Assembly: GCF_003634015.1 (NCBI RefSeq)
Contig: NZ_RBII01000001.1
Location: forward strand, 1,240,001-1,304,000
DNA: 64,000 nucleotides
Source of the DNA: Litorimonas taeanensis
GTDB taxonomy: Bacteria > Pseudomonadota > Alphaproteobacteria > Caulobacterales > Maricaulaceae
Reading direction: 5' to 3'
In this document: positions 17,020 to 25,582 of the stretch, one piece after another
How positions within the stretch are numbered: the stretch's first letter is position 1
Layout: every line of letters begins with the position of its first letter
Made by a program: the position numbers and the translations under genes
Notes under the pieces: generated by a model
Database searches by the model: none
Seen by the model: only the letters and a program-made list of their open reading frames with translations
Told to the model about the DNA's origin: nothing

Positions 17020-18603
17020 ATGTTAGCGATTAATGATCTCGATTATGCGGTTCAAGGCCGCCCGCTGTTTAAAAAGGCGACAGCTTTTATTGCGGCTGGC
17101 TGGAAGGTCGGCTTGATTGGCCGTAACGGTACAGGGAAATCCACTCTGCTGCGCCTCATCCGCGAAGAAGTGGAACACCCCACCGCCGACGCCGCAATAA
17201 AGCTTAATAAAAATGCTCGCCTTGGCTGGGTTGCCCAAGAAGTTCCTGCCACAGACGACACAATAATGGATGTGGTTCTCGCCGCCGACCGCGAGCGCGA
17301 CGCGCTGATGAAAGAAAGCGAAACAGCCACAGATCCAGATCGTCTTGGCTATATATATGAGCGCTTAACTGATATGGATGCGTGGAACGCTGATACGCGA
17401 GCCGCCATCGTCTTACAGGGCCTTGGCTTTAGCCAAGAAGACTTCCACCGCGCAACAAAAGAGTTCTCTGGCGGCTGGCGAATGCGCGCGGCCATTGCAG
17501 GGGTATTGGTAAGCGAACCTGACGTCCTCCTTCTTGACGAACCGACCAACTATCTTGACCTAGAAGGCGCCGCTTGGCTTGAAGGCTATATCCAGCGCTA
17601 TCCCCATACCGTCATTATGGTCAGCCATGACCGCGAAATGCTTAATCGCTCTGTTACTCATACGCTCGCATTAGAGCATCAGCAATTAATGTTGACGCCA
17701 GGAGGTTATGACGATTGGATGACCCTTGCGGCCTCAAAACGCGCCCAGCTTCAGGCCCAAAAGGCCAAGCAGGACGCCGAACGGGCCCATTTACAAGCCT
17801 TTGTGGATCGCTTCAAAGCGAAAGCGTCTAAAGCGCGTCAGGCGCAATCCCGCGTGAAAATGCTCGAAAAGATGCAAGATATCGCTATTCCGATTTCGGA
17901 ACGCGCTGTCCCCTTTAATTTTCCAGAGCCCAAAGGCAAATTGGCCCCGCCAATGTTAGAGCTTGAGAACGCTGAGTTAGGTTATGGTGAAGGCGCCAAA
18001 ATTCTGTCTGGCGTAAATCTTCGCCTTGATCCGGATGACCGTGTCGCCATTGTCGGCGCCAACGGCCAAGGCAAAACAACTTTGGTGAAATCTATTGCGC
18101 AGCGCCTCCCGCTTATGAGCGGTCAACGTAAGGCTTCAAGCTCTTTGACAATCGGCTATTTCTCCCAAGACCAGCTCGACGAATTAACGGCCGGTGAAAC
18201 CGTACTCAACCATGTGACCCAAAAACTGCCCAAAGGCACACCTGAACACAAAGCGCGCGGCGCGGCCGCTCAAATGGGGTTCTCTCACGAAAAAGTAGAA
18301 ACCAATGTTGAAAAACTTTCTGGTGGAGAGAAGGTTCGCTTACTCTTAGGGCTCATGTCCATTGATAAGCCGCACGTGCTTATTCTTGACGAACCCACCT
18401 CGCATTTGGACATCGATAGCCGTGAAGCCCTGATCTATGCCCTCAATGACTTCCCGGGCGCAGTCTTGTTGATTACCCATGATGTTTACCTCGCAGAAGC
18501 GACGGCAGACCGGTTATGGTTGGTCAATAAAGGCAAAGCCAAGCGTTATGATGGCGACTTACGTGACTATAAGAAGCTCGTCATGCAGGCAGACCGCGCT
18601 TAA
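17020..18603 (+). CDS. ABC-F family ATPase (Uup/YheS type)
   Basis: A 527-residue soluble protein with two ABC ATPase domains and no membrane segment. First domain: Walker A GRNGTGKST, signature EFSGGWRMR, Walker B VLLLDEPTNYLDL. Second domain: GANGQGKTT, LSGGEKVRLLLG, VLILDEPTSHLDI. The charged linker between them (about residues 235-290, rich in Lys, Arg and Gln) matches the P-site tRNA-interaction motif of ABC-F proteins, which act on the ribosome rather than in transport. No antibiotic-resistance assignment is justified. It stands alone before the gcrA promoter region. Confidence 0.92.
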   Translation: MLAINDLDYAVQGRPLFKKATAFIAAGWKVGLIGRNGTGKSTLLRLIREEVEHPTADAAIKLNKNARLGWVAQEVPATDDTIMDVVLAADRERDALMKESETATDPDRLGYIYERLTDMDAWNADTRAAIVLQGLGFSQEDFHRATKEFSGGWRMRAAIAGVLVSEPDVLLLDEPTNYLDLEGAAWLEGYIQRYPHTVIMVSHDREMLNRSVTHTLALEHQQLMLTPGGYDDWMTLAASKRAQLQAQKAKQDAERAHLQAFVDRFKAKASKARQAQSRVKMLEKMQDIAIPISERAVPFNFPEPKGKLAPPMLELENAELGYGEGAKILSGVNLRLDPDDRVAIVGANGQGKTTLVKSIAQRLPLMSGQRKASSSLTIGYFSQDQLDELTAGETVLNHVTQKLPKGTPEHKARGAAAQMGFSHEKVETNVEKLSGGEKVRLLLGLMSIDKPHVLILDEPTSHLDIDSREALIYALNDFPGAVLLITHDVYLAEATADRLWLVNKGKAKRYDGDLRDYKKLVMQADRA

Positions 18604-18627
18604 TCCTTCGCGTCAATTCTCTGAGCC

Positions 18628-18804
18628 TGTGGACAACTCATCCATCCACAGCTTATCACGTTTTGCCTGTGGCTTTCCTGTGGAGAAGTACAGCTTCCAC
18701 CTTGTGGTCTGCTCTATCCCCTCTACCTTATCTTGGGGATGAGGATAAAAATACTCATTACATGACACAAGATATAGTGTTTGTAGCTTTGCCGCCGCAG
18801 ACTC
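18628..18804 (+). promoter_or_regulatory. gcrA upstream region: cluster of DnaA-box-like motifs and a GANTC site
   Basis: TGTGGACAA (18628-18636) and TGTGGAGAA (18679-18687) each differ by one base from the reverse of the DnaA box TTATCCACA. CCATCCACA (18642-18650) and TGTGGCTTT (18668-18676) are weaker relatives. The first and the CCATCCACA copy also form an inverted repeat CTGTGGA/TCCACAG that could act as a weak terminator hairpin for the preceding gene. GACTC at 18800-18804, 17 bases before the gcrA ATG, is a GANTC methylation site. DnaA and CcrM methylation control gcrA in Caulobacter; control here is inferred from motifs. Confidence 0.5.
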
Positions 18805-18820
18805 GAAAAAGGATTTTATT

Positions 18821-19369
18821 ATGGCTTGGACGGAAGATCGCGTCGAAAAATTGACCAAGTTATGGGCGGAAGGATTATCCGCCAGCCAAATCGCCAAAGA
18901 ACTTGGCGAAGTGACCCGCAATGCGGTTATTGGCAAGGTACATCGCCTTGGCCTTTCTGGTCGCGCTAAACCCTCGCGGCCTAAGCAAAAAGCCGCACCG
19001 AAGACAGCCACAGCGACGACGGCGGCACCTGCACCCAAGGCCCGTACACCACGCGCGCCCTCTGCACCGCGTACGCCGCAACAAATCGTTGCCGCCGCCG
19101 CTGTCCCTGCGCCGCCGCCTCTCGAAGCCAAACCTATGTCAAATGGTGAGTTTGCCACGATCATGACCATTACGGACCATATGTGTAAGTGGCCAATTGG
19201 CGACCCAACAAGTTCAGAGTTCCGCTTCTGTGGCCGAAAAACTGACCCTGATGAGCCTTATTGCGTTGCGCATTCTCGCGTGGCCTATCAGCCAAGCCGT
19301 CGCCGCGGCGCTTCTAGTAATACGAAAGCTCTTGGCCCGTCGCCGACATCACGTAAGCGTTTACGCTAG
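18821..19369 (+). CDS. gcrA: GcrA cell-cycle regulator
   Basis: A 182-residue GcrA. The N-terminal DNA-binding region MAWTEDRVEKLTKLWAEG, SASQIAKELG and NAVIGKVHRLGLSGR is nearly diagnostic. An Ala/Pro/Lys-rich linker follows, then a C-terminal domain with MCKWPIGDPTSSEFRFCGR and YCVAHSRVAYQP that binds sigma70. GcrA recruits sigma70-RNA polymerase to promoters carrying methylated GANTC sites and drives the S-phase programme in Caulobacter-like Alphaproteobacteria. Its presence is the best single taxonomic clue in the window. It is monocistronic, closed by a strong terminator. Confidence 0.97.
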   Translation: MAWTEDRVEKLTKLWAEGLSASQIAKELGEVTRNAVIGKVHRLGLSGRAKPSRPKQKAAPKTATATTAAPAPKARTPRAPSAPRTPQQIVAAAAVPAPPPLEAKPMSNGEFATIMTITDHMCKWPIGDPTSSEFRFCGRKTDPDEPYCVAHSRVAYQPSRRRGASSNTKALGPSPTSRKRLR

Positions 19370-19389
19370 TCGACAGGCCTTTAGCTTTC

Positions 19390-19426
19390 AAAAAGGTGGT
19401 GACCCCTTGGGTGACCGCCTTTTTTT
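19390..19426. terminator. bidirectional terminator between gcrA and the VOC gene
   Basis: A long hairpin with arms AAAAAGGTGGTGACCC and GGGTGACCGCCTTTTT pairs over 16 positions with one G-U and one mismatch. T-runs on both strands let it end both gcrA (plus) and the convergent VOC gene (minus). Confidence 0.88.
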
Positions 19427-19446
19427 ATATCTGATTCTCAGCAAGC

Positions 19447-19968
19447 CTATTTCAACAGGCTAAGGGTTTCGCACATACGGCCAAAAACCCGTTTAAATCC
19501 CTTTGCATCATCCTCTCGCCCGGCCCATGCCTTTGATGGTGTCATTGATGGTGTCATTGATGGTGACGCAGCGATGTAACTTACCACTTCATATTCCACG
19601 GCATCCTTATCAAAAAAATAGAACCGACGACCCGGTTCATAATCGGCGTGACTACGTGGAACGAAACCTTCGGCAATAACCCTCGCCTCTACAGACTCCA
19701 TATCGTCCACAACAATGCCGATATGGTTTAGCCCACCCTTCTTTTGAAATCGCTTTATATCTGAGTTTTCCAATTTTCCGACAGAATATAGAGCGAGATA
19801 ACTATCGGCGGCGCCGACATGAACCGTATAACCCTTATTCAAGCTTGGGCCCTGCCACCTGATTTCCCATCCAAATATTCGGCCCAACATTTCCGCTGTC
19901 GCTTTTGGATTTTGCACTGAAATGTTCAGATGTTCGAGTGTCGCCATTTGCATGATAATACCTTTCAT
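19447..19968 (-). CDS. VOC-family protein, probably SoxR-controlled
   Basis: A protein of about 173 residues with a single VOC domain: MATLEHLNISVQNPKATAEM opens the fold, GGLNHIGIVVDDMESVEARV the second module, and AVEYEVVSYIAA the last strand. The C-terminus carries a short repeated MTPS motif coded by a 12-base tandem repeat (19534-19565, 2.7 copies). Start could also be the ATG at 19953, which has AAAGG eight bases upstream. It is divergent from soxR, with a SoxR operator in the gap, so it is probably induced by redox-active compounds. The substrate is unknown. Confidence 0.82.
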   Translation of the reverse strand: MKGIIMQMATLEHLNISVQNPKATAEMLGRIFGWEIRWQGPSLNKGYTVHVGAADSYLALYSVGKLENSDIKRFQKKGGLNHIGIVVDDMESVEARVIAEGFVPRSHADYEPGRRFYFFDKDAVEYEVVSYIAASPSMTPSMTPSKAWAGREDDAKGFKRVFGRMCETLSLLK

Positions 19969-19993
19969 TGCCTCTAATTTGAAAACAGGCTAC

Positions 19994-20015
19994 GACCTCA
20001 AGTTAAGTTGAGGTC
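19994..20015. promoter_or_regulatory. SoxR box between the VOC gene and soxR
   Basis: The core CCTCAAGTTAAGTTGAGG differs from the enterobacterial SoxR operator CCTCAAGTTAACTTGAGG at one position, and the dyad extends by GA/TC on each side. It is 11 bases upstream of the soxR ATG and 25 bases upstream of the VOC start, so one site can serve both divergent promoters. Confidence 0.9.
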
Positions 20016-20025
20016 AAGACATATT

Positions 20026-20466
20026 ATGGAAAAAGTTAAAAAAGGAATTTTGATAGGCAAAGTCGCCGAAAGAACAGGCGTCGCTGTTTCGGCCATACGG
20101 TTTTACGAAGAAGCAGGCTTAATCCAAGCGGGACGAAACTCAGGCGGGCAACGCGTTTTTGAAGCGGCTGATATTAGGCGAATTTCCTTCATTATTATCG
20201 CTCAGAAACTCGGTTTTTCTCTCAAAGTTATCAAGACAGAGCTCGATAGCCTGCCCAATGGACGCACCCCAACGTTAAAAGACTGGGAAAAAATCAGCCA
20301 ATCCTTTGGGGCAAACATTGACAAACGCATTGAAGACTTAGCCCGATTAAAACAGAAATTAACGGGTTGTATGGGCTGCGGGTGCTTATCATTGCAGCAT
20401 TGCGCGCTTTACAATACTGACGACAAAGCCAGAGAAAACGGCCCTGGCCCTCAATTTCTTTTGTAA
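20026..20466 (+). CDS. soxR: redox-sensitive MerR-family regulator SoxR
   Basis: A 146-residue SoxR. The MerR DNA-binding domain reads GKVAERTGVAVSAIRFYEEA and AQKLGFSLKVIKTEL. The C-terminal CMGCGCLSLQHC is the Cys-x2-Cys-x-Cys-x5-Cys pattern that holds the [2Fe-2S] cluster. Oxidation of the cluster by redox-cycling drugs or NO activates transcription from adjacent SoxR boxes. The ATG at 20026 is chosen; an upstream TTG extension would overlap the operator. No soxS is present, as expected outside enterics, so SoxR probably controls the divergent VOC gene directly. Confidence 0.95.
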   Translation: MEKVKKGILIGKVAERTGVAVSAIRFYEEAGLIQAGRNSGGQRVFEAADIRRISFIIIAQKLGFSLKVIKTELDSLPNGRTPTLKDWEKISQSFGANIDKRIEDLARLKQKLTGCMGCGCLSLQHCALYNTDDKARENGPGPQFLL

Positions 20467-20540
20467 AACAAACTTATATGGGAACTGTGCTCCCCTTGCA
20501 GCGTTTGTCTCTTATCGAAAACAAAATATGAGGGAATTTT

Positions 20541-20708
20541 ATGTCTAACAGGTCTGATTCAAACAAAGGTCTTTATTTCATCGTCGGCGCCTTACTCGTA
20601 GCCGTACTCGGCCTTGGCTATATGTATATCAGCGGACAGTCTGCAGATGAGCCCACACTGTCTATTGACGTTGATGAAGATGGTATTGACGTCGATACGA
20701 ATGATTAA
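20541..20708 (+). CDS. 55-residue single-pass membrane protein with acidic tail
   Basis: A short gene with the ribosome-binding site AGGGAA eight bases from its ATG. Residues 11-31 are one membrane helix (LYFIVGALLVAVLGLGYMYI), after a polar start MSNRSDSNKG. The exterior tail is strongly acidic and repetitive (SIDVDEDGIDVDTND). It ends one base before the stop of convergent recQ. I do not recognise the family. The good start signal and protein-like composition support a real gene. Confidence 0.7.
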   Translation: MSNRSDSNKGLYFIVGALLVAVLGLGYMYISGQSADEPTLSIDVDEDGIDVDTND

Positions 20709-20709
20709 A

Positions 20710-22500
20710 TCATTCTGATAAAAGAATATCTAAAAACGCTTCGCCAAAACGCGCGAATTTAGTTTCCCCTACCCCTGAGACGCCCAGCATGTCTTCTCGA
20801 GATGTTGGGCGTTTTGCAACCATATCCATCAAAGTGGCGTCTGAAAATACTACGAATGCAGGCTTCCCCAATTCTCTTGCGAGTTCCGAACGACGAGATT
20901 TCAGTCGGATCATCAAACTTTGATCTTTATCTGACATATCCGCTTGCTGACTGGCTCTAGCTTGACGTTCTGCTTTCGCTGTCGACTTCATTGGTGGACG
21001 TATATTAAAGGGCTGTCCCGATGAAATCGCCTCTGACATCCCTGTCAGCGTTAAGGCGCCATAACGGGAAATATCCATCCCCAATACACCACGTGCTACA
21101 GCTTGCCTTATAAGAGCTTGTAAGAAAGCCTTACCTAAATCCTTGGCTCGCCCAAAGGCCGGTAATTTGTCATGATTAAATTGATGAATTCGGGGCGTGT
21201 CTTCGCCTCTTGCAACAGATACAATATGGGCTGTACCGAAACGCTGGCCTGTTTGCTCGATCGCAGCAATTATAGCCCGCGCCGCCTGACTAGCCTCCAC
21301 TTGTTCGGGAGGATTCAAGCAATTATCACAATTTCCACAAGGTTGAATCGTTTCACCAAAATAATGCAGCAATGCCTGTTTTCGGCAAGCCGTTGTTTCG
21401 CAATAACCAATAAGCGCATCCAACCGTTTAAATTCCCGCATTTGATGATCGCGCTCACTGCCATCATTGGTGATAAATTGACGACGCAGACGAATATCAT
21501 CCAAACCAAACAAAAGCACCGTCTCCGCCGGTAATCCATCACGGCCTGCACGCCCTATTTCTTGATAATAGGCTTCCATCGAAGACGGCATATTCACGTG
21601 ATAAACAAAACGAATATCTGGTTTATCTATACCCATTCCAAAGGCGATAGTGGCGACCATGATAATGCCGGGCTCGGCCATGAAGCGTTCTAGATTTTCG
21701 TACCGCGCTTCGGCTGTCATACCTGCATGATAAGCCAGCGCTTTATAACCCGATTGACGTAATGATTGGGCATATGTCTCAGTGCTCTTACGCGACAGGC
21801 AATAGACAATACCACTATTCCCTTTTTGATTAATCAAAAGATTATTGATTTGGCGAGGCCGATTATCAACAGGCATCACCGCCAGTGATAAATTGGGCCG
21901 ATCAAAGCCGTGAACGATTATTTCTCCGCCCTGCCCAAATAATTGCGTGGAAATATCTTGACGCGTGGCCTCATCGGCTGTCGCCGTAAAGGCCGCTAAA
22001 TTCGTTTCGGGAAAAAGCTGATGTAAACGGTTTAAATCTGCATATTCAGGCCGAAAGGCAGGCCCCCATTTAGACACACAATGTGCCTCGTCCACAACGA
22101 ATAAAGCGGGCTTAAGAGCCTTCATTGCAGAAAGCATACGGTCCGTCATTAAACGCTCGGGCGAAACATAAAGAATTTTACTTCGCCCTGTCGTCACATC
22201 ACGCCATTGCGTTATATTATCTTCACGGCTCTGCCCTGAATGCAGACAAGACGCCATAATTCCATTTGCCCGAAGGCCAGCCACTTGGTTGTCCATCAAC
22301 GCCACTAAGGGCGAAACCACAATTGTTGGCCCGTCCAAAATTTGTGACGGCACTTGATAGCAAAGAGACTTACCCGCCCCCGTCGGCATCACCGCCAAGA
22401 CAGGTTGTCCTTCTAAAATTTTAGAGATGATGCCTTCTTGACCCGGACGAAATTCGTCAAAACCGAATTGAGCTTTCAATATGTCGCGGGGATTGGCCAT
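20710..22500 (-). CDS. recQ: ATP-dependent DNA helicase RecQ
   Basis: A RecQ helicase of about 596 residues for recombinational repair. It shows FRPGQEGIISKILEGQ (Q motif), MPTGAGKSLCYQ (Walker A), VVDEAHCVSKWG (DEAH box) and helicase motifs through QEIGRAGRDGLPAET. The RQC zinc site follows as CRKQALLHYFGE and CGNCDNC, then a C-terminal HRDC domain ending GVSGVGETKFARFGEAFLDIL. The start used is the ATG for MANPRDILKAQFGF; a 16-residue upstream extension in frame looks non-native. Confidence 0.95.
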   Translation of the reverse strand: MANPRDILKAQFGFDEFRPGQEGIISKILEGQPVLAVMPTGAGKSLCYQVPSQILDGPTIVVSPLVALMDNQVAGLRANGIMASCLHSGQSREDNITQWRDVTTGRSKILYVSPERLMTDRMLSAMKALKPALFVVDEAHCVSKWGPAFRPEYADLNRLHQLFPETNLAAFTATADEATRQDISTQLFGQGGEIIVHGFDRPNLSLAVMPVDNRPRQINNLLINQKGNSGIVYCLSRKSTETYAQSLRQSGYKALAYHAGMTAEARYENLERFMAEPGIIMVATIAFGMGIDKPDIRFVYHVNMPSSMEAYYQEIGRAGRDGLPAETVLLFGLDDIRLRRQFITNDGSERDHQMREFKRLDALIGYCETTACRKQALLHYFGETIQPCGNCDNCLNPPEQVEASQAARAIIAAIEQTGQRFGTAHIVSVARGEDTPRIHQFNHDKLPAFGRAKDLGKAFLQALIRQAVARGVLGMDISRYGALTLTGMSEAISSGQPFNIRPPMKSTAKAERQARASQQADMSDKDQSLMIRLKSRRSELARELGKPAFVVFSDATLMDMVAKRPTSREDMLGVSGVGETKFARFGEAFLDILLSE

Positions 22501-22629
22501 AGACGCCGTGATAAGTTTTTGACAGGAGGTGACAAGCACTATCGGCAAGATAGTTCTGCATAATTATGTCTCGCCTCTCTCTGCGTTAAACGCTATGGCG
22601 GCGGTTCACAAATAGGGAAGTTTGTTTGA

Positions 22630-24516
22630 ATGTCTGAAACGGCGGATATGGATGGAGTTCGAGGGAGCGGAGCCGCTTTGGCTGTGCAAATCGAAGAGGA
22701 CTCAAATAAGCGTACAAAAGCTAAAACGGTTAAGCCCCTTAGACAGCTCTGGCCTTTCATTGGCCGATACCCTTTAACGCTAGTCTTTTTCCTTGCGGCT
22801 CTCATTATAGCCGCAGGACTTAACCTTGCCATGACATTGGCGGCCAAAGTTATCGTCGATTGCGGTTTTATTGGTGATGCTGAACCCCTAGAGTATTGCG
22901 CGACCTATGCCATCGGACAAAGTCAGGACCTCAGCGCTTATTTTATATTTGCTATTCTGATTGTTTTGGCATTGGCCGTCTTTAGTTCCTTACGGTTTTA
23001 CTTAATTAGCGTTTTGGGGCAGCGCGTCATCGCCGATATCCGCAAAGCTGTGTATGATAAATTGACCGAACTGGATCAGCGATTTTTTGAGACTCTGAAA
23101 ACGGGCGAAGTCTTATCTCGCCTTACGACGGATACCACACTGATTGAAACAGTCATTGGGTCGTCATTCTCTTTTGCACTGCGTTCACTCGTCGTAACGA
23201 TTGGCGCGATTATCATAATGTTCTTTGTAAGCTGGGAATTGACCCTGCTGGTTTTACTGATTGGCCCTGTCATTTTACTGCCTGCCATTCTTATTGGCCG
23301 TTCTATTCGAAAGCTATCAGTCAGGGGTCAAAACAATCTGGCCTCTGCCTCTGCCCGCGCCAGCGAAAGTATATCGGCTATGGCAACGGTTCAGGCCTTT
23401 ACGCGTGAAGATTATGAAAGAAGAGGCTTTGCCAGCGCTGTCGAAGACACTTTCTCGTCCAATCAAAAACGCATTTTCATTCGGTCTATCATGACCTTTG
23501 TAATCTTTGGGCTTGGCCTCACGGGCATGCTGGGGGTGATGTGGTATGGTGCCAGCCTTGTGAATGAAACGAATGCAGCAGGCGAAGCGCGCATGACGGG
23601 CGGGGACATTGTTCAGTTCATATTCCTTGCTATTTCCGCTGTCTCAAATGTCGGCTTCTTAACTGGCACTTGGACGGAATTATTGCGAGCCTCAGGCGCC
23701 ACAGAACGCGTTATGGCTTTGCTCTCCGAGGAGGCAGAAATTATTGCCCCTACCCATCCCCAGAACCTCAGCCGAGCGACGGGCGCAATGACTTTCAGTA
23801 ATGTTACTTTTGCCTACCCTTCCCGTCCGACGGAACAAGCCATTCAAGACATAAGCTTTGATATCAAAGCGGGCGAGACCGTCGCGCTTGTCGGGCCTTC
23901 AGGGGCTGGCAAATCAACGATATTTCAATTACTACTCCGTTTTTATGACACGCAGACAGGGACGATTAATTTAGATGGTGTGTCTATCAAAGACATGTCA
24001 CCTCAAAATCTGCGTCAGCAATTTGCTATCGTTCAACAGAACACACCGCTCTTTTCTGGGACGGCCTATGATAATATTCGTTATGGCCGCGAAGGCGCTA
24101 CAGATGCAGATGTCATTCGCGCCGCTAAAGCCGCATTTGCGCATGATTTTATCGAAAAACTACCCGAAGGTTATAATACAGATCTGGGCGAAGGAGCTGT
24201 AACCCTTTCAGGTGGTCAACGTCAGCGCATTGCCATTGCGCGAGCGATTTTAAGGGATGCTCCTATTTTGTTATTAGACGAGGCGACCAGCGCCCTTGAT
24301 GCTGAGAGCGAACGAGCGGTTCAAATCGCATTTGAAACTATGGCAGAAACCAAAACCTCCTTAGTCATCGCCCATCGTCTGGCGACAGTGAAAAAGGCAG
24401 ACCGTATTATTGTGATGGATGCAGGCAGAATAGTCGAAACAGGCACGCATGAAAGCCTTGTTCAGCAAGATGGCCTTTATGCCCGCCTCGCCTCTCTACA
24501 GTTTAATGCGGGTTAA
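22630..24516 (+). CDS. ABC transporter half-molecule, permease fused to ATPase (MsbA-like exporter)
   Basis: A 628-residue type-IV exporter subunit. Six membrane helices span about residues 45-330, with the intracellular-loop segment LYFFETLKTGEVLSRLT-like LDQRFFETLKTGEVLSRL. The C-terminal ATPase has Walker A GPSGAGKST, Q-loop QFAIVQQNTPLFSGT, signature TLSGGQRQRIAIARAIL, Walker B ILLLDEATSALD and the switch histidine in LVIAHRLAT. Homodimers of such proteins export lipids or drugs; the substrate is not evident. Its stop overlaps the convergent SMP-30 gene by four bases. Confidence 0.92.
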   Translation: MSETADMDGVRGSGAALAVQIEEDSNKRTKAKTVKPLRQLWPFIGRYPLTLVFFLAALIIAAGLNLAMTLAAKVIVDCGFIGDAEPLEYCATYAIGQSQDLSAYFIFAILIVLALAVFSSLRFYLISVLGQRVIADIRKAVYDKLTELDQRFFETLKTGEVLSRLTTDTTLIETVIGSSFSFALRSLVVTIGAIIIMFFVSWELTLLVLLIGPVILLPAILIGRSIRKLSVRGQNNLASASARASESISAMATVQAFTREDYERRGFASAVEDTFSSNQKRIFIRSIMTFVIFGLGLTGMLGVMWYGASLVNETNAAGEARMTGGDIVQFIFLAISAVSNVGFLTGTWTELLRASGATERVMALLSEEAEIIAPTHPQNLSRATGAMTFSNVTFAYPSRPTEQAIQDISFDIKAGETVALVGPSGAGKSTIFQLLLRFYDTQTGTINLDGVSIKDMSPQNLRQQFAIVQQNTPLFSGTAYDNIRYGREGATDADVIRAAKAAFAHDFIEKLPEGYNTDLGEGAVTLSGGQRQRIAIARAILRDAPILLLDEATSALDAESERAVQIAFETMAETKTSLVIAHRLATVKKADRIIVMDAGRIVETGTHESLVQQDGLYARLASLQFNAG

Positions 24517-25556
24517 AACCCCTGCCCTGTGACCAGCATAGGAACGCGCGCTAAAATATCATGAGAGGTCATATAAAGAACAGAACCGTCCGCACCGCCA
24601 AAGGTGACATTTGCGACTAATTTACCCGTGCGAATGAGGCCCAAACGCTCTCCTTGCGGTGAAAATACGATGACGCCGCCCGGCCCTGTGGCATATATAC
24701 GACCTTCCGTATCGACAGCCATGCCGTCTGCATTACCCCGTTCGCCCTTGGCAAAATCAGCTGTTGCGTCAAAGAATATCTCACCGTCTCCGACAGCCCC
24801 ATCTTCCGCCACTGGGTAAGCTTTCCATATCGTGATTTCAGGGTCTGAATTCGACACATACAGCGTGCGCTGATCGGGGGACAAAATGATGCCATTAGGA
24901 CGCGTCAGACTGTCATCTATAAGTGTCACCTCTCCCGATGGAGAATAAGCATAAACACCGTTGAAAGGTATTTCTTTGACATTAGATTGGTCTTGTCCTG
25001 CGAGACCATAAGGCGGGTCTGTGAAAAATATAATACCCGTTTTATGCAAAACCGCATCATTAGGGCTATTGAACGCCTTCCCATTATATTTATCAACAAT
25101 CAGCCGTGTCTTTCGCGTTGAAAGGTTCATGGCATAGAGCCCGCGATGCCCATGATCGAGCAACAGAATTTCTTCTGAATTTAAACGAATAAGTCCATTT
25201 GCCCCTTGTGAACTAATGTAATCTGGTTTGGGATCAGGCAAACCCGATGGAGAAAGAAACTCTGTTAAACCCTCCCCCTCTTTATAGCTCCACATGATGT
25301 TACCGGGGACGTCCGTAAATAAAACTCGGCTCTCCTCTGCTATCCAAACAGGGCCTTCCGACCAGCCAAAGGCCCCGCCCAAATCCTCTATTTTTGCTTC
25401 AGGATCAATGATACCAGAGGCCGTCATCTCTACTGCGCCGATATAGGACGGTTCTACTACGTTAGCGGCCTCACCTTGGGCTGTAGTCGCCTCATTTTTT
25501 GGCTGACAGGCCAATAGAGAAAAAGCACTCAGAGATAAAAGCAATAATGTCTTCAT
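24513..25556 (-). CDS. SMP-30/gluconolactonase-family lipoprotein
   Basis: A 347-residue exported lipoprotein. The signal LLLLSLSAFSLLAC ends in a lipobox with the acylated cysteine at residue 17. The six-bladed propeller has family motifs GWSEGPVWIAEESRVLFTDV, NSPNDAVLHKTGIIFFTDPP, RPNGIILSPDQRTLYVSNSD and GNADGMAVDTEGRIYATG, which hold the metal ligands of lactonases. It probably opens a sugar lactone such as gluconolactone in the periplasm. It lies 26 bases downstream of glk on the same strand, which fits delivery of gluconate to the Entner-Doudoroff operon. Confidence 0.88.
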   Translation of the reverse strand: MKTLLLLSLSAFSLLACQPKNEATTAQGEAANVVEPSYIGAVEMTASGIIDPEAKIEDLGGAFGWSEGPVWIAEESRVLFTDVPGNIMWSYKEGEGLTEFLSPSGLPDPKPDYISSQGANGLIRLNSEEILLLDHGHRGLYAMNLSTRKTRLIVDKYNGKAFNSPNDAVLHKTGIIFFTDPPYGLAGQDQSNVKEIPFNGVYAYSPSGEVTLIDDSLTRPNGIILSPDQRTLYVSNSDPEITIWKAYPVAEDGAVGDGEIFFDATADFAKGERGNADGMAVDTEGRIYATGPGGVIVFSPQGERLGLIRTGKLVANVTFGGADGSVLYMTSHDILARVPMLVTGQGF

Positions 25557-25582
25557 AGCAGGTCTCTCGAATAATTTTTGAT

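Noticed and set aside
17020-18603. ABC-F protein as an antibiotic-resistance determinant.
   Set aside because: The linker and context match housekeeping Uup/YheS-type proteins, with no leader-peptide attenuator seen.
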